DNA from: Jaminaea rosea
Taxonomy: Eukaryota > Basidiomycota > Exobasidiomycetes > Microstromatales
NCBI RefSeq assembly: GCF_003144245.1
Contig: NW_020289975.1
Span: 2,065,496 to 2,129,495 of the forward strand
Length of the DNA stretch: 64,000 nucleotides
Reading direction: 5' to 3'
A program made the position numbers and the translations under genes. The notes below the pieces were generated by a model. That model saw nothing but the letters and a program-made list of their open reading frames with translations. It ran no database searches and was not told the origin of the DNA. Positions 11,827-22,858 of the stretch are shown piece by piece. How positions within the stretch are numbered: the stretch's first letter is position 1; every line of letters begins with the position of its first letter.

Positions 11827-14800
11827 ATGAACATCAAAGCTGCCCTTGGCGCATCGTCCTCTCGACGCGCTTCTCCTGAACGCAACGCCTCTAATGATGA
11901 CGCTGCTCTACATGGTAAAGCGCCTGCGCCTCGTCGTGCCGGCAGCTTTGGCAAAGGATTGGGCAATGCCCTTGCCAACAGCATGACTCGGGCATCCGAA
12001 GCCGTTGGCGGCACCAAAAAGAGCTCGTCGTCAGCTGCCCCTACGCCCACACCGGGAACCCCGAGCAGCACTCCCTTTGCTGGTAACAAGGAATTCCCTT
12101 TCCCAGCTCCGGCAGCTCCTGGCACTCCTGCTGGCGGCGCTACAGCTGTCGGGCCGGACCCGCAGCACCTGTCCAACTTCTCGCTGCGCCTTTCGGAGCT
12201 CGTCAACCAGGCTCTGATTCCTACCGTGCCAGGGGCTATGCATACAGGCGGCGGATCTGGCGGCATGGCTAGCGTCACCAAGCATGCGCCAGGACGAGCT
12301 AGTGTGCCCAACTTGACGCAGATCGCTTACGAGGGCAAACGATTGCCTAATCGTGCCAAGATCGTCGAGTTCGCCCAACTCGTCGTTTCTGAGCTGCGGT
12401 ACGCCAATGGCGTCGACCCTTATCTGCTACGTGCCGTGTCTCGCGCAGCGCTCAAGGCCCTCACGCTCTTTGCCAACCGCATCGACTCTCTCCTCGTCCC
12501 CATTGCCAAAGACCCATCCTCTCTTATCATGCCGACTACGGTCAAGGAAGGGGTGCACATCTCAGCCGCCCTCGAGTTCAATCTTGGCCTAGCCACGATC
12601 ACGTGGATCGTAGAAGATTCGCTAGAGAGGTGCATTGAAGGAGATGACCGCGATGAAGATCCAGGCATGCCGACCTTTGTATCCGAGATCCTCACGCCAG
12701 TCCGCAAGAGGATGGAGACGACGATACTTCATGTTATTCAGCCCGTTCTTGCCGGCACGAAAGCTTCCCTGACTGGCTCCATTCTCAAGGCGGTACGACA
12801 GCCTTTCCTCTCTGGCGGTTCTCCCGCTCTCACGCCTAGTGCCAGTCACGATGGTTCCCTGCCCCCCCTATCGCCAGCCAATGGGCCGGGCAGCGCGCTT
12901 GCCTCGCCCAAGGAGGGAGTTGCATCTGGCACGACCAATTGGATCAAGGAGCTACAGGGTCGCTTGGATGGTAGCCGAAAGCTCTTGGTCCCACGTATCG
13001 AGGCGCGGACGAGTCAGGACGGTGAAGGATGGTTCATTTCCGTCGTCGTTCACCTCATCTGGAAAGGCCTGTTTGTCCTCTCTTCTCGCTCCGTTGAGCC
13101 AGCTGTGGTGACATCAGGGATCTCTGTCCCTCCTACGGGCAAGCAATCCGGCGGCGTAGCAAGCTTCCTGGCGCCGAGCAGCCGTGAAGCTATCGCAGAC
13201 GCCAACAAGCGCAGCCCATCGCCAGGTCAGCTCTCGGCTGCACTCAAGAGTGTCGCAAGCGTAGGCAGTCATCGAGGACGAGTCGGCACACCAGGCGGCA
13301 CCAATTCGACGGCCGCTTCGGGCCGAGCGACTCCGGCAGCAGCACCGGACGGTACCCTGTCTCCGCCCACCGCCACCGCTTCACACCACCACCACCACCA
13401 CCACAAGTCCTTCTTCAGCCCCAGTGCGAAAGCCTCCACCGGCCAGCTCTCCGACCTCCAATCGTTCCAGAAGATGTGCCTTCGTTTCTGCCGCGGCTTT
13501 GTTTCGGACAAGGCCCTCGCAGCGGTTGCCGCCGAGCTCAGCCGGGCGGACATTGCTGCTGAGGAGCAGCAAGAGGAGGAGCCGCAGGAGATTGAAGACG
13601 AGCCGGACGAGTTGGCGAGGCAGGCATTGGCCGAGGCTCTCGAGGCAATCAACAGTACGATCCTTGTTGTGCAGGCTATGGATAGCAACGCTGCTGCGGT
13701 CAAGCTCGCCCTCGACGGGTTCGGTGGACCTCACAAGACCATCTCTGGCGGCAGCAGCAACGGCGGTGTCGATGCGCGCCCGGCTTCCGCTGTACCGCAC
13801 GGCATTCAACCGCTCGAGTCCACCCAGCTCCGCGCACTCAAGGCCATCCCTCCCCTCCTCCTCCTGCACATCGTCTACTGTCGTCTTCCTCCAGCGTTGA
13901 AGATGGCCTCGACTAGCCATGAAGGCGAGACGTACCTCTCTCACCCACCAGCTCTGTTCGGAATTTCCTGGCAAGAATATGAGCGAAGCATCGCTGGATT
14001 CGTGGGCGGGACGAGCTGGGCGCAGGCCGCTATACCTAGGTGGCAGAAGGAGGTAGAGGCTCTGTGGGCGGAGTATTCGGTGAAAAGGAGCGAGCTACTG
14101 GCTAACAAGCAGGCAAGGAGAGCTGTCAACATGGACTCGACGCATGAGCCAGCAAGGCACGGCGCTCCTGCGAAGGGCATCGACGAATTCGGTACCACGC
14201 CGACGCCTGCTAGGCTGGCTGCGGCGGCAGCAGCAGCAGCAGAACAACGTCACTCCAACGAGTTCGATTGCGCAGACGGGGCGTTGTCGCGCAATATCAC
14301 TCGTAGCGACGATGGACAAAGCAGCAGTGCCAGTCTCGATGGTTGCGCCGCTAGCTGGCGCGGTGCTGGCAGTGGCAGTAGCGCAGCAAGCAGCAGACAA
14401 AGCAGTCGTGTCCACTCCCCGGCCCAGAGCCCGACGATGGGCGCTGCATCTGATCTCGAAGAGGACATGGAGGGCAGCGTCGGAGCTCTGAGCTTAGGAA
14501 CAGCATCGCAGTCAGCTACGGCGTCTAGGTCTGCAGCACGCCCTCCTGTATCGAAGCGCTTCTGGAAGAGCAGCGATAGGAATGGCAGCGCATCTACGGC
14601 GTTGGCCGCTGGAGCTGCAGCTAACGGCAGCGGTGCACGAGGCTTCCACCTTCCCTCTCTCACACGCCCCACCTTTGGCAGCCGCACCTCATCCCCCGCA
14701 GGGTCAGTCCGAGGACGTGGGACAAGCAACACCTCGCGCTCACGCTCGGTCAAGCAAGACAATGCCCCCACCGATTCGGCTGCGGTCGCCAATTCTTCCT

Positions 14801-14973
14801 TTGACCCTGCTCTTGCGGCTCAACAGACTGCGGACGATTCCGATCTTGCCGAAGTGGCAAAATGCCAAGAGGCCGTGGCCTTCTTTGCAAAGACGCTCGA
14901 GTGGGCCGCGTGGAGCGCTGGAATGGAGGGCGTGAGGTGCCAGCTGGGCGCGGTTGATCAGGAACACAAGTGA
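11827..14973 (+). CDS. Unrecognised large conserved-looking protein, 1048 aa
   Basis: A single long ORF starting MNIKAALGA with codon use like its neighbours. Not assigned to a family. The first ~110 residues are Ser/Ala/Pro-rich. An ordered, helix-rich part spans ~115-330, with long aliphatic stretches around the LKALTLFANRIDSLL segment. A run of seven histidines lies near residue 520, an acidic Glu/Gln tract near 578-595, and a second ordered part at ~665-770 (hydrophobic PPLLLLHIVYCRLPP, then an aromatic segment with FGISWQEYE and FVGGTSW). The C-terminal 250 residues are Ser/Ala/Gly-rich with basic patches. No membrane segment, signal peptide or catalytic motif is visible. The two ordered blocks separated by disorder suggest a scaffold or trafficking-complex subunit, but that is a guess. 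Confidence 0.85.
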   Translation: MNIKAALGASSSRRASPERNASNDDAALHGKAPAPRRAGSFGKGLGNALANSMTRASEAVGGTKKSSSSAAPTPTPGTPSSTPFAGNKEFPFPAPAAPGTPAGGATAVGPDPQHLSNFSLRLSELVNQALIPTVPGAMHTGGGSGGMASVTKHAPGRASVPNLTQIAYEGKRLPNRAKIVEFAQLVVSELRYANGVDPYLLRAVSRAALKALTLFANRIDSLLVPIAKDPSSLIMPTTVKEGVHISAALEFNLGLATITWIVEDSLERCIEGDDRDEDPGMPTFVSEILTPVRKRMETTILHVIQPVLAGTKASLTGSILKAVRQPFLSGGSPALTPSASHDGSLPPLSPANGPGSALASPKEGVASGTTNWIKELQGRLDGSRKLLVPRIEARTSQDGEGWFISVVVHLIWKGLFVLSSRSVEPAVVTSGISVPPTGKQSGGVASFLAPSSREAIADANKRSPSPGQLSAALKSVASVGSHRGRVGTPGGTNSTAASGRATPAAAPDGTLSPPTATASHHHHHHHKSFFSPSAKASTGQLSDLQSFQKMCLRFCRGFVSDKALAAVAAELSRADIAAEEQQEEEPQEIEDEPDELARQALAEALEAINSTILVVQAMDSNAAAVKLALDGFGGPHKTISGGSSNGGVDARPASAVPHGIQPLESTQLRALKAIPPLLLLHIVYCRLPPALKMASTSHEGETYLSHPPALFGISWQEYERSIAGFVGGTSWAQAAIPRWQKEVEALWAEYSVKRSELLANKQARRAVNMDSTHEPARHGAPAKGIDEFGTTPTPARLAAAAAAAAEQRHSNEFDCADGALSRNITRSDDGQSSSASLDGCAASWRGAGSGSSAASSRQSSRVHSPAQSPTMGAASDLEEDMEGSVGALSLGTASQSATASRSAARPPVSKRFWKSSDRNGSASTALAAGAAANGSGARGFHLPSLTRPTFGSRTSSPAGSVRGRGTSNTSRSRSVKQDNAPTDSAAVANSSFDPALAAQQTADDSDLAEVAKCQEAVAFFAKTLEWAAWSAGMEGVRCQLGAVDQEHK

Positions 14974-15882
14974 CTAGCCAGCCAAAGAATGAGGAAGCCA
15001 GGCAACGCAAAAATGCTTGTCCGCTGGCCTCCTTTGCCATCTCTGCCTCAATCCTGTGCTACATCTTTGCGGGACCTCAGACGTTTGACACTTGTCGCTT
15101 CCCTTTTTTTTCTGTCCTTTCCAGTCTGGCCTTACAGTGTTGGGCTCAGTTTTGCACGAATCAGCATAGAATTCCCAACAGCGCATCGTCTCCTTTTTCG
15201 CTCTTCGTCCTTCGCCGTTTGTACATTTCATCGTATGCGATCGCTTACCCTTGCAGGGTACTGTAAGCCTGTACAGCTGATACGATTCAGTACCAGGAGG
15301 TGGTCATCCTTCCCCTGTGCGGCGTCGCGCACAGCATCAGGACGAGTGCACGGATTGCCTCGAGACCAACCAGTCGTCGCGCGACAGCTGCCCAAAGTGT
15401 CGCGTCGATGTTTGCCGCCGTTCTTAAATCAGTAATGGAGGCTGAAGCGTGCGAGCATCGAGCCGAAATCGCCTGGCTCGGGTCATACTCATAACGCACT
15501 AGCTCTGCTAGTAAGCATGATGAGGCAGCGGTACATGACGATGTGATCGAGGCATCACTGTGGTCCCGGGACCGACAGAGCCACTTTGCGATGCTGAAGC
15601 CATCGTGAGTTTGCGAAGAGTGCAAGGATTGGATGAGGGGCGTCGGAAAGAGAAGGCAACTCGTCGAGCGGCTCAGCTGCACCGACTTCTCCACTTCGAC
15701 GACATCGCACGGCCCCGGACGCGTCTAAACGCCGCTTTCCTTCAATCCTTCGCAACTACTCTAGATCAGGATCATGAGGCCAACAGGTTCCTCGAACACA
15801 GCATAGATGGTCGCATCCGCCTCCAAAGTTGCAGCAGCTGGTCAACTGAGACGTCCGAGCCTTCTGCCGGGGCAAAGCGATC
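14974..15882. other. Intergenic region
   Basis: About 900 bp with no supported gene. It begins with the 3' flank of the upstream gene (T-rich run near 15106-15120) and ends with the leader of the F-box-like gene. Small ORFs on both strands look random. Confidence 0.4.
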
Positions 15883-17607
15883 ATGGGCCGAGTATCTCAC
15901 CTGGGAGCAAACAGTCGCGAGGAGCCCGGCGCTGATTTGTCGCTCCCTTTGGAGCTGTGGCAGCGCGTCCTCTTCTTTGTCGACGCCTGGCTGCTCGAAT
16001 ATGATGAGGCGGCACGAATTTCAGGAGAGCGCACACGGCGTGCGACGCTTTATGCGCTCAGCCTAGTATCGTCGCCGCTACATCACATTGCCCAGCCACA
16101 CCTGTACTCCTTTCCCTGTCTCTCAGACGGAGACGCTCTGGACGAGGGGAGACAGCAGAGGTATTGGGCAGCTATATGCGCGAAACCGGCACTCTGGTCC
16201 TACGCAAGGGGTGTCTTTCTCGGTCGAAGGCGTACAGGACCCGAAGAAGCCGGCCAAGAGGGCAGTGGCAGCCTGGCCTCGCTTCGAGCTACGACCGTAC
16301 GCGCTCGCAGCCTGGCTCAAGCCATTTCAGGCAGCTCCACATCTTCCTCGGCGTGGGCGGAGTCCTTTGGCGTCATCTACCCGCGTCTGCCCACCCCGAT
16401 CGGCATCGGACCCTCTCCGTCCTGCCTGACGGAGGTAGCATGGTGGGAAGTGGGAGGTGGTGTAGGAGGCCTACCGGCGAGTCATGCCTACTCGACTAGG
16501 GCGGTGGGAGGTTGGTGTCGCGACGCCTTCGCATTCGTGGAGCAGCAGAAGAGACAGCAGAGGGCGATGACGGTTGAGGACGTGGACTTGGGAAGGGGTC
16601 CGGGCCAGGGATTGATGATTGGTGGAGCTACGTCGGGAGTCCACAGAGAGGAGAGGACTTCAGCTGCGCCCTTGCACCAAGTGTCGCCCTATACATTGCC
16701 AGCAAGAGCACACCACTCTCATCAAAGTGAGCAGCCAACGGATCTGAGCGAGGATGACATGTGGGCAGCTGCAGAGCGCTTGAGTACTCAACATACCTCG
16801 AAGCCTCCCATTGCCGCGTCCGCATCAAGGAATGGGGACATGGCCTCCGACAGCGAGCATGATTTTCGGGCTCCCCTGACGACGGGACTACCACGCCAGC
16901 GCGAGGATCTACACGACGAGTGGCTGCGAGTCGCGAGATACCAGCAAGAGCGCTTGCAGCGAGCTCACGAGAGGAGGCAGCTTCTTCGCGGGTCTTCACA
17001 GTGCGCGCCCCAACATGCAACGCTCGCAACTCCGCATCTCGTTCCCTGGCGATATCGTCTCACACTCGGCTCCCTCGACTCCTGTTCCCTCCCTCACCTG
17101 CTCTGCTCCCTCCCTACCCTGACGCACGTCCACCTGACCCTATACCTTGGCACTCACCTGGACCATGACTTGCTCGAGCATCAGCTCCGACTCTGCCTCG
17201 ACACCTCGCAACGCTTGCCCCTACTACGCTGCTTAGAGGTCAGGGTGGGACATGACGCGAGAGGAGGAGGGGCATTCAGTTCGAGGCTGGCCCGTGCAGC
17301 CTTTGAGAGGACAGTGAAGGGCGCAGTTGAAAGGGTCGGAGATGCACGATGTGCGTTTTTTGGGGACATTAATGCTGATGCTGCAGAAGGGGGAGGTCCG
17401 AGACTGCCTGGTGATGGCAGCCGTCTGGTCAATGTACGAGGGGACGCCGTGACGGCGTGGGCGCGCGATGTGGACGAGTCACGATGGGGAAGCTACTCTG
17501 ATGAGGAGGCAACCGAAACCGACGTTAGTCAGGCCAGGGGAAAGCCTTGGATCAACGGTTGGCTAGCGCGAGACCGTCATGGGACGAACGATCCCATCGA
17601 GGAGTGA
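15883..17607 (+). CDS. F-box-like protein
   Basis: Single-exon ORF of 574 aa. Near the N-terminus (about residues 18-75) is an F-box-like segment, LSLPLELWQRVLFFV, followed by a helix and LVSSPLHHIAQPHLYSF, the pattern of fungal F-box proteins that begin with LPxEL. F-box proteins link substrates to SCF ubiquitin ligases through Skp1. The rest has no clear repeat domain. It contains Leu-rich stretches (e.g. the LGSLDSCSLPHLLCSLPTL segment near residue 395) that could be irregular leucine-rich repeats, a Gln/Arg-rich helix (~350-370), and a disordered acidic tail. The assigned ATG leaves only 18 residues before the F-box; no better upstream start is seen, though an upstream exon cannot be excluded. 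The substrate is unknown. Confidence 0.7.
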   Translation: MGRVSHLGANSREEPGADLSLPLELWQRVLFFVDAWLLEYDEAARISGERTRRATLYALSLVSSPLHHIAQPHLYSFPCLSDGDALDEGRQQRYWAAICAKPALWSYARGVFLGRRRTGPEEAGQEGSGSLASLRATTVRARSLAQAISGSSTSSSAWAESFGVIYPRLPTPIGIGPSPSCLTEVAWWEVGGGVGGLPASHAYSTRAVGGWCRDAFAFVEQQKRQQRAMTVEDVDLGRGPGQGLMIGGATSGVHREERTSAAPLHQVSPYTLPARAHHSHQSEQPTDLSEDDMWAAAERLSTQHTSKPPIAASASRNGDMASDSEHDFRAPLTTGLPRQREDLHDEWLRVARYQQERLQRAHERRQLLRGSSQCAPQHATLATPHLVPWRYRLTLGSLDSCSLPHLLCSLPTLTHVHLTLYLGTHLDHDLLEHQLRLCLDTSQRLPLLRCLEVRVGHDARGGGAFSSRLARAAFERTVKGAVERVGDARCAFFGDINADAAEGGGPRLPGDGSRLVNVRGDAVTAWARDVDESRWGSYSDEEATETDVSQARGKPWINGWLARDRHGTNDPIEE

Positions 17608-17704
17608 CACTGGACAAAGATTTGTCCATTGAAATGATTGCACATTAGAGTAGACCTTGGTGCTCGTAGTCTGTCTGTCTTCCCCTTGTTGGAGCCCGCG
17701 GCGA

Positions 17705-19760
17705 TTACGATCGCCACATGCCAGCGAACTCGACATCGTCGTTGCTACTGCCGAGGAGCAGCTCCATGGTCCAAAGAACCAGTGTGACGCTCACCGTCGA
17801 GAAGCGCCAGATGGTCTGGTGAGATTGGTCTAGGACTGTGCGAGCGAGGATTGAAATGGGCGTGTCAGCGACTGACTCGTGAGCGGCTTCCCCTGCAACG
17901 ATTACTCACGTAGTAGATGTGAGTACGTAGCAATCAAGATGAGCCTCGAGTAAGACACGACGAAGCTGATGAAGGATCCAAAAGGCTCAGCCTCGTCGCT
18001 CCTTCTGCCTGATGACCGGCGAGCGGGACGGCTGCCGACGCTGGTATGCTTCTCCGCGATGCCATCATCACTGTCGAAATCAGAGCTGCTAGAGCCGCTG
18101 CTGCTGTTGCTGCTGCTGCTGCTGCTACTGCTACTACTTCCTGTCGACGATGATGACGACGAGTAGGTGCTCCCACCTTTACTGCTCGTAGTCGATGAGG
18201 AAGAGCTACTTCTCATCCCACCTCTTGACCGCCTTCGCTTCCTCTTCCTCGGCGGCCATTCCTGCGTTCTTGTCCTCGCTGATGGGCCGCACAACAACGG
18301 CAGCACTCTCGAAGCAAGATAGAGGACCATGAGCCTGTACACCAGGCTAACCACCACGCTCGCAGGTAAGGCGCTGGCTATCGCGCCCAGAAAGGTGAGG
18401 GATTGCCCGAATGTAACCTTGAGAAGTTGAAAAGCATCGGACACCGAGGATTGCAGACTTGCAGGTACGCGGGCGGAAACAATTGGCGCGAGGGAGTCGA
18501 GGTAAGCCATGGTGACCTGGCCTTTGAATGAGCGGACGAGAGCGAGGGGGTCAGAGACGAACGAAAGGGAGGAGGCCGAGGAGAGGGCAAAGATGTTCCA
18601 GGAGACGTAGGAGAACTGCGGGCGCGAGGGAATGTCAGCGCCTCGGGGACGTGTAACGGGTGCTACTTGCTTTCAACCCACAATCAATGCAGTCTCGATG
18701 ACATTGCCTTTGCCAAGCGCGAATGCAATGGCGGTCAGCCATCCGACTGAGGCGATACTGACGCCCATCATCAAGCTTGCGCCTCCGCCTCTGGCCACCA
18801 CGCCTTCAAAGGATAGGAAGAGGGCCCACCCAGAGATGACGTAGATGATGGCTGAAGACAGCAAGAATCCAAGCTGCCACGCCTCGGCGCCTCGCAGACC
18901 AATGGATGAGAGGAGGGCCAGCGGGGTTGAGCGACCGGATCCACCAGATCCAGAGGCTGTTGATGGGCTGGGCCTCGTCAATGAGGTGGCAATGACATAT
19001 CTGCAGCCATGCCCTAGCAGTTGGATGATGACGAGCGTCGCCGAGCCTTCGAGGAGGCTGAACAAGGGGCTTGACATGCGCAAAAGGCCGCCCCACCAAA
19101 TGGGTACTTTACGAGCGAGGAGAAGGATGCCCTGCGCGGCCGTCGAGAGGCAATGTAAGCTTCGTCGAGAAGCCACCATTGAGCTGAACAACCAATCTTT
19201 CTCACCTTGCTGGAAACATCAAAGAGATACTCGAGGTAAGGGTGCGTATCCCTCTGCAAGATGGGCCTCACCGCCTGCACGATGGCCGCAAGGTGAGGAG
19301 GCGTAGCAGGGTGCAAGTGAGGCGACCACGCTGTAGTGGACGACGTTGTCGGATTCACACCCACCGATCGAGCCCACCGAACAAAGAAGTAATTGTTCTC
19401 GGGCGGACAGTAGACGGCCCAGCATACAGCCAGGCAAGCCGGTACGACGAGGAACTGGAAGACGGCACAGAGGTCGCCGATCCATTGTACGCGCGTGCCT
19501 TTTGTTACTAGACGAAGAGAGGAAAGGGCCCAGTAGTAGGAAGCCAGCGAGGCGGAGAGGGCTAAGAATGCATCTGGGCCTGTGGCGATGATGGCGGCGT
19601 GTAAGAAGGCGGGGTTAGCATTCGCAACAGTGCGCCGTGTATTCGTGCATGCCCGGGGCTCACCTCCAACGTCGAGCGTGAGCGGCAGGTAGAAGATGAC
19701 TTGGATCAGAGTCAGCGCCCTTCCCACAGTGGCCAGGGGCGGCTTGTTAGGGTGCAGCAT
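17705..19760 (-). CDS. ICE2: ICE2 family ER membrane protein
   Basis: Five exons: 19760-19664, 19579-19206, 19131-18682, 18615-17910 and 17835-17705, giving 585 aa with all phases in register. Ice2 is a multi-spanning ER protein that in yeast shapes cortical ER and restrains phosphatidate phosphatase activity. Family-like segments are FYLPLTLDVGG near the N-terminus, ASYYWAL, PLFSLLEGSATLVIIQ in exon 3, AWQLGFLLSSAIIYVISGW, and GKGNVIETAL at the exon 3/4 border. About eight hydrophobic segments are visible. Exon 4 carries an unusual Lys/Arg patch and then a ~60-residue polyserine stretch (about residues 443-506, with an AGC/GCT microsatellite at 18090-18135) before another membrane segment, so this is an expanded loop compared with yeast Ice2. 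The start is the first ATG after a pyrimidine-rich leader; upstream codons in frame lack an ATG. Confidence 0.9.
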
Positions 19761-20133
19761 CCAGCCCAGGACAGCGAGAGAGGTCAAGGATGGTCAAAGT
19801 TGGGAAGTCGCGTGTCAAGGAGGCAGGCGGCTGCTTCGTCCAACACGGACAGCCGCTCTCCGTCCCCGCATCGTCTGCGCGGCCAGAGAGGGACTTAGCA
19901 CCGCAAGATCAGACCCAACGAGATTGTCTTGAATAATTCAGATACGATTGCAAAGCGAGCACCGACAGTCACGAAACAAGGGAAACAAAAGCGAGTGGTG
20001 AGGCGTTCGCGAGCACTGGAGGGCTGGCTGATGCGATGAGGTGAGCGAGAAAGAGCCCTGAATTCCCACATCTGGTATTGAGCAAGCAACCCCATCCAAG
20101 TTGGCCATCCACCCTCCATCGGCCTCCAACAGA

Positions 20134-20909
20134 CTACGACCCATTGTGATGATGGCCAGGCAAGTGATGAGCAATCTTGCCCAGCAGGCCGTGATGCCCA
20201 TTGTCCTTGCCATGAGCAGCCGTCGACTCGGTGCCCGTAGTAGAGGCAGTCTCATCTACTGCGCCAAGATTGCCATTGGCACCATCAGCAGCCGCAGCTC
20301 GAGGGCGAGAGCCGCTGCGGGGCTCGCGCGAACGAGAGCGAGACATGGAGCGAATGCCCTGCGCGTGAGATTGTGTGACAAGGATGGTCAATCCATTGAA
20401 TGAGATGGATGTCTTGGCTGCGCACTCGTACTTACCGATCCACCGTTGGAGTCTCTACCCCTGCGATCAGCAGAACTCTCCCTCTTGACGTTGCCAACGC
20501 CTCCACGCCCAACAGCATGAGCGTGGTGCTCCTCATTACGGAGTGCAGCCGCCTGGATTTCTCGCTCCTGCTTCTCCATCTCTTGCGCACGAGATCGCTC
20601 CAAGGGGTCACGACTGGGGCTGCGGACATTGCCGACCCCCCCACGGCCAGATGAGACGATGTGCTGCTTCTCGGCATACGCTTGCTGCGCGGCCGTCTCG
20701 CCCTTTTCCTCAGCGGGGCGTCCTCGAGAGGGGGAGCGAAACATCTGCGAGCGGAAGAGGCAAGAGTGGAGCCATCAGAAAAGTGTAGCCTGGTAGAAGA
20801 GTGGGTTGGCCGAGCTCACATTGCCTGCTCCTCCACGTCCAGTCGCAGCTACGGGCGCATCGCGTCCTCGCTCCCGTCCTCGCTCTGTGTCTGAAGGTCC
20901 AAATACCAT
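20134..20909 (-). CDS. PAR32: DUF3602 protein, Par32/Amu1-like
   Basis: Three exons: 20909-20820, 20744-20436 and 20358-20134, giving 207 aa; all junctions are in phase. Three copies of the family signature GRGG(A/V)GN lie at about residues 24-30, 63-69 and 109-115. This glycine motif repeat defines DUF3602, whose yeast member Par32 (Amu1) is phosphorylated after TORC1 inhibition and controls ammonium transporters. The N-terminus is Arg/Asp-rich (RGRERGRDAP), the middle has SPSR repeats and a Glu/Gln helix, and the C-terminus is His/Gly-rich ending HHHNGS. No membrane segment. Likely cytosolic and largely disordered. The two introns (75 and 77 bp) each lie next to a repeat unit, so repeats and exons roughly correspond. 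Equivalence to Par32 rather than another DUF3602 paralogue is inferred. Confidence 0.87.
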
Positions 20910-21415
20910 GGTGTGTCGTAGTGAGGTGGATGGGATTTAAGGTGAAGTGATGGGTCAGTCGACAAGGTCAAGGTAGCGAAGATGGGCCTATCCTCGTTTC
21001 GCAATGGGTTTCGCCAAGAACCATTTGCCCGTCCCCTCATCGTCGTCGTATTCGCTCTCTTATCTCTCGTTGCTCGCAATCGCCCGTCCGCCTCGCAGCA
21101 TCCACGCAAGAGCAGCTGCAGGCGGCGGAGAGCAAATCGGTCCCTCGTCCTCCCCCCTCCTCCCGCGCTGGGCCCGCAACCTCCATCTCCCTCGTTGCCT
21201 GCCCCCTGGCCTCGATGCCTCGATCATTTGGTGCCTGAACCGTCACAATCGAGTAGCAAAGGACCGGATGAAGGAGGAAGGAAGGGGATCGGGCGAGAGA
21301 GCAGACTACTGTAGACGGCACCCGACATACAGCCAACCTGACTTCGACACTGGCCTGCCATTGACGCTTCGCGTGGCCAGCCAGCTATGCCAATCCCCGT
21401 TATCTTGTCTCGTCT
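20910..21415. other. Intergenic region upstream of DUF3602 gene
   Basis: About 500 bp holding the promoter of the DUF3602 gene and the 3' end of the small gene next to it. Short ORFs here have no family signal. An unplaced last exon of the 21416-21892 gene could lie here. Confidence 0.35.
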
Positions 21416-21892
21416 TCAATGAATGCTCATCCTCTGCTGTCTTTGCGTCTCACCCTTGCCACTACACGCAATGCACTCACAAAGAATCGTCGACGCATCC
21501 GTATTCTGTCTGCTCAAACTTCTTGACTCTCGGTCTCCACTAGCACTTCTTCCCCTGATCACCCCCGAGAGACCCGCGCTCAGCCTACGAGCGAGCGACG
21601 AGTCCCTCGAGGAGCTTCTTCTGCTGCTGGAGTCCGCAGCACCGCTTCCACCACGGGCTACTGGGGCTGCGCCGCCTGACGGGGATGAGGACTTGGGCAA
21701 GGGGCCAATGGCATCCTCTGTGCCGTCGTCGGACGCATTGGAGCGCCAGACCTGACGCCCACGACCGCCCTCATCATCGTCTCGGGCTGCACCTGAGCGC
21801 ATAGCCCCCTCTGGAGCAGGCTGCTGGGCTCGAGCTACGGCGCCGGGAGGGCGGGAGGCGGTGGGAGGTGGTCCCCCCGGATTGCGAGGCAT
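21416..21892 (-). CDS. Small Ser/Arg-rich protein, unrecognised; 3' structure uncertain
   Basis: Frame from the ATG at 21892 (MPRNPGGPPP) to a stop at 21416, 158 aa. It is disordered: Pro/Ala-rich, then Asp/Gly-rich, then an RRSSSRDSS / RGRSASGDRESRS basic-serine part. A TTTTTTAAAT element about 110 bp upstream could be the TATA box, which supports this start over the longer in-frame extension to 22264. The last ~35 codons contain good donor-like sequences (GTGAGT, GTGAGA on the minus strand near 21455-21485), so the true C-terminus may be spliced differently. Function unknown. It lies next to the DUF3602 gene on the same strand but lacks the GRGGxGN motif. Confidence 0.45.
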   Translation of the reverse strand: MPRNPGGPPPTASRPPGAVARAQQPAPEGAMRSGAARDDDEGGRGRQVWRSNASDDGTEDAIGPLPKSSSPSGGAAPVARGGSGAADSSSRRSSSRDSSLARRLSAGLSGVIRGRSASGDRESRSLSRQNTDASTILCECIACSGKGETQRQQRMSIH

Positions 21893-22723
21893 GGCGGCGA
21901 AAGGAGTGAGTGGAAGTGAGATGAAGAACGAAGAGGCGAAGACCCGAGTGGAGCGGTGAGGTTGATCTGGAGGTAGTGGTAATGGCAGTGCTGAGAGCGA
22001 CGATTTAAAAAAGGCCAAGAGAAGTCGCTCGTCAGCGTAGGATCGGAGTCGGATTGGGCCGTCGTCACGCGGACAGAGAGGCGGCAGGCGAAGAGGGACG
22101 ATGGGGACGCAGGCAGGTGCGCCATGGTCTTCGCCTTCTCGAACGAAGATGCAATGAGCGGATCGATTGTACAAGTCGCACCGTCGAAAGAGGAGCTCAG
22201 ACAACTTGACATCTTCGTCCTCGACTATTCTAGTCTCACTGTCGGTGCAATGCAGAACTTCCAAGACGATGGACGGAGCCTGCCTGAGCCCTTCAACAGG
22301 CCCGGGCAGTGCGGCGATGAGATGATCAGTCGATGGAGCAATGGCAGCTAGCTAACGCCTCGTTGACCCGGCTTGAGACGATCGCCCACCTCTCTGCCTC
22401 TTGGTCGTGCTTTGTCTGGAAAAGGCCTTGCTTTGCTAGCCACCGTCTGCGTGCGTGGCTTCGTCCGTCGAGCGGCCTTCTCCACGTCTCAGACGTGGCC
22501 GGGGCGCACGCCCGCTCGCCCGCACGCCCGCATGGCTGCTGGCGGGCCGACGTCACTCACATCACACTCGCCTGACTGGTCGTTTCCCCTGCCTTTTTTC
22601 CTTTCCATCATCATATACTAGACCGCTCCTCTTGAAACCTCCAACAGTGTGAGCCAGCGAAAAGCTGAGGGCAACACCACATCGTAACTGTCATCTCACA
22701 GTCCTCGTCCCTGCGCCCGCAGC
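21893..22723. promoter_or_regulatory. Divergent promoter upstream of intersectin-like gene
   Basis: An 830-bp head-to-head gap. On the minus side there is a TATA-like TTTTTTAAAT near 22005-22015. The plus side ends in a C/A-rich leader before the ATG at 22724. No conserved gene is visible. Confidence 0.45.
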
Positions 22724-22822
22724 ATGTTTCCCGGAGGAGGGGGCCAATGGTCTCAACCTGGCCCTGGTGGCTATCCGGGCGGAGCAGGCTATATGCAGCA
22801 GCAGCCGACTGGATACAATCCT

Positions 22823-22858
<36 letters not shown>

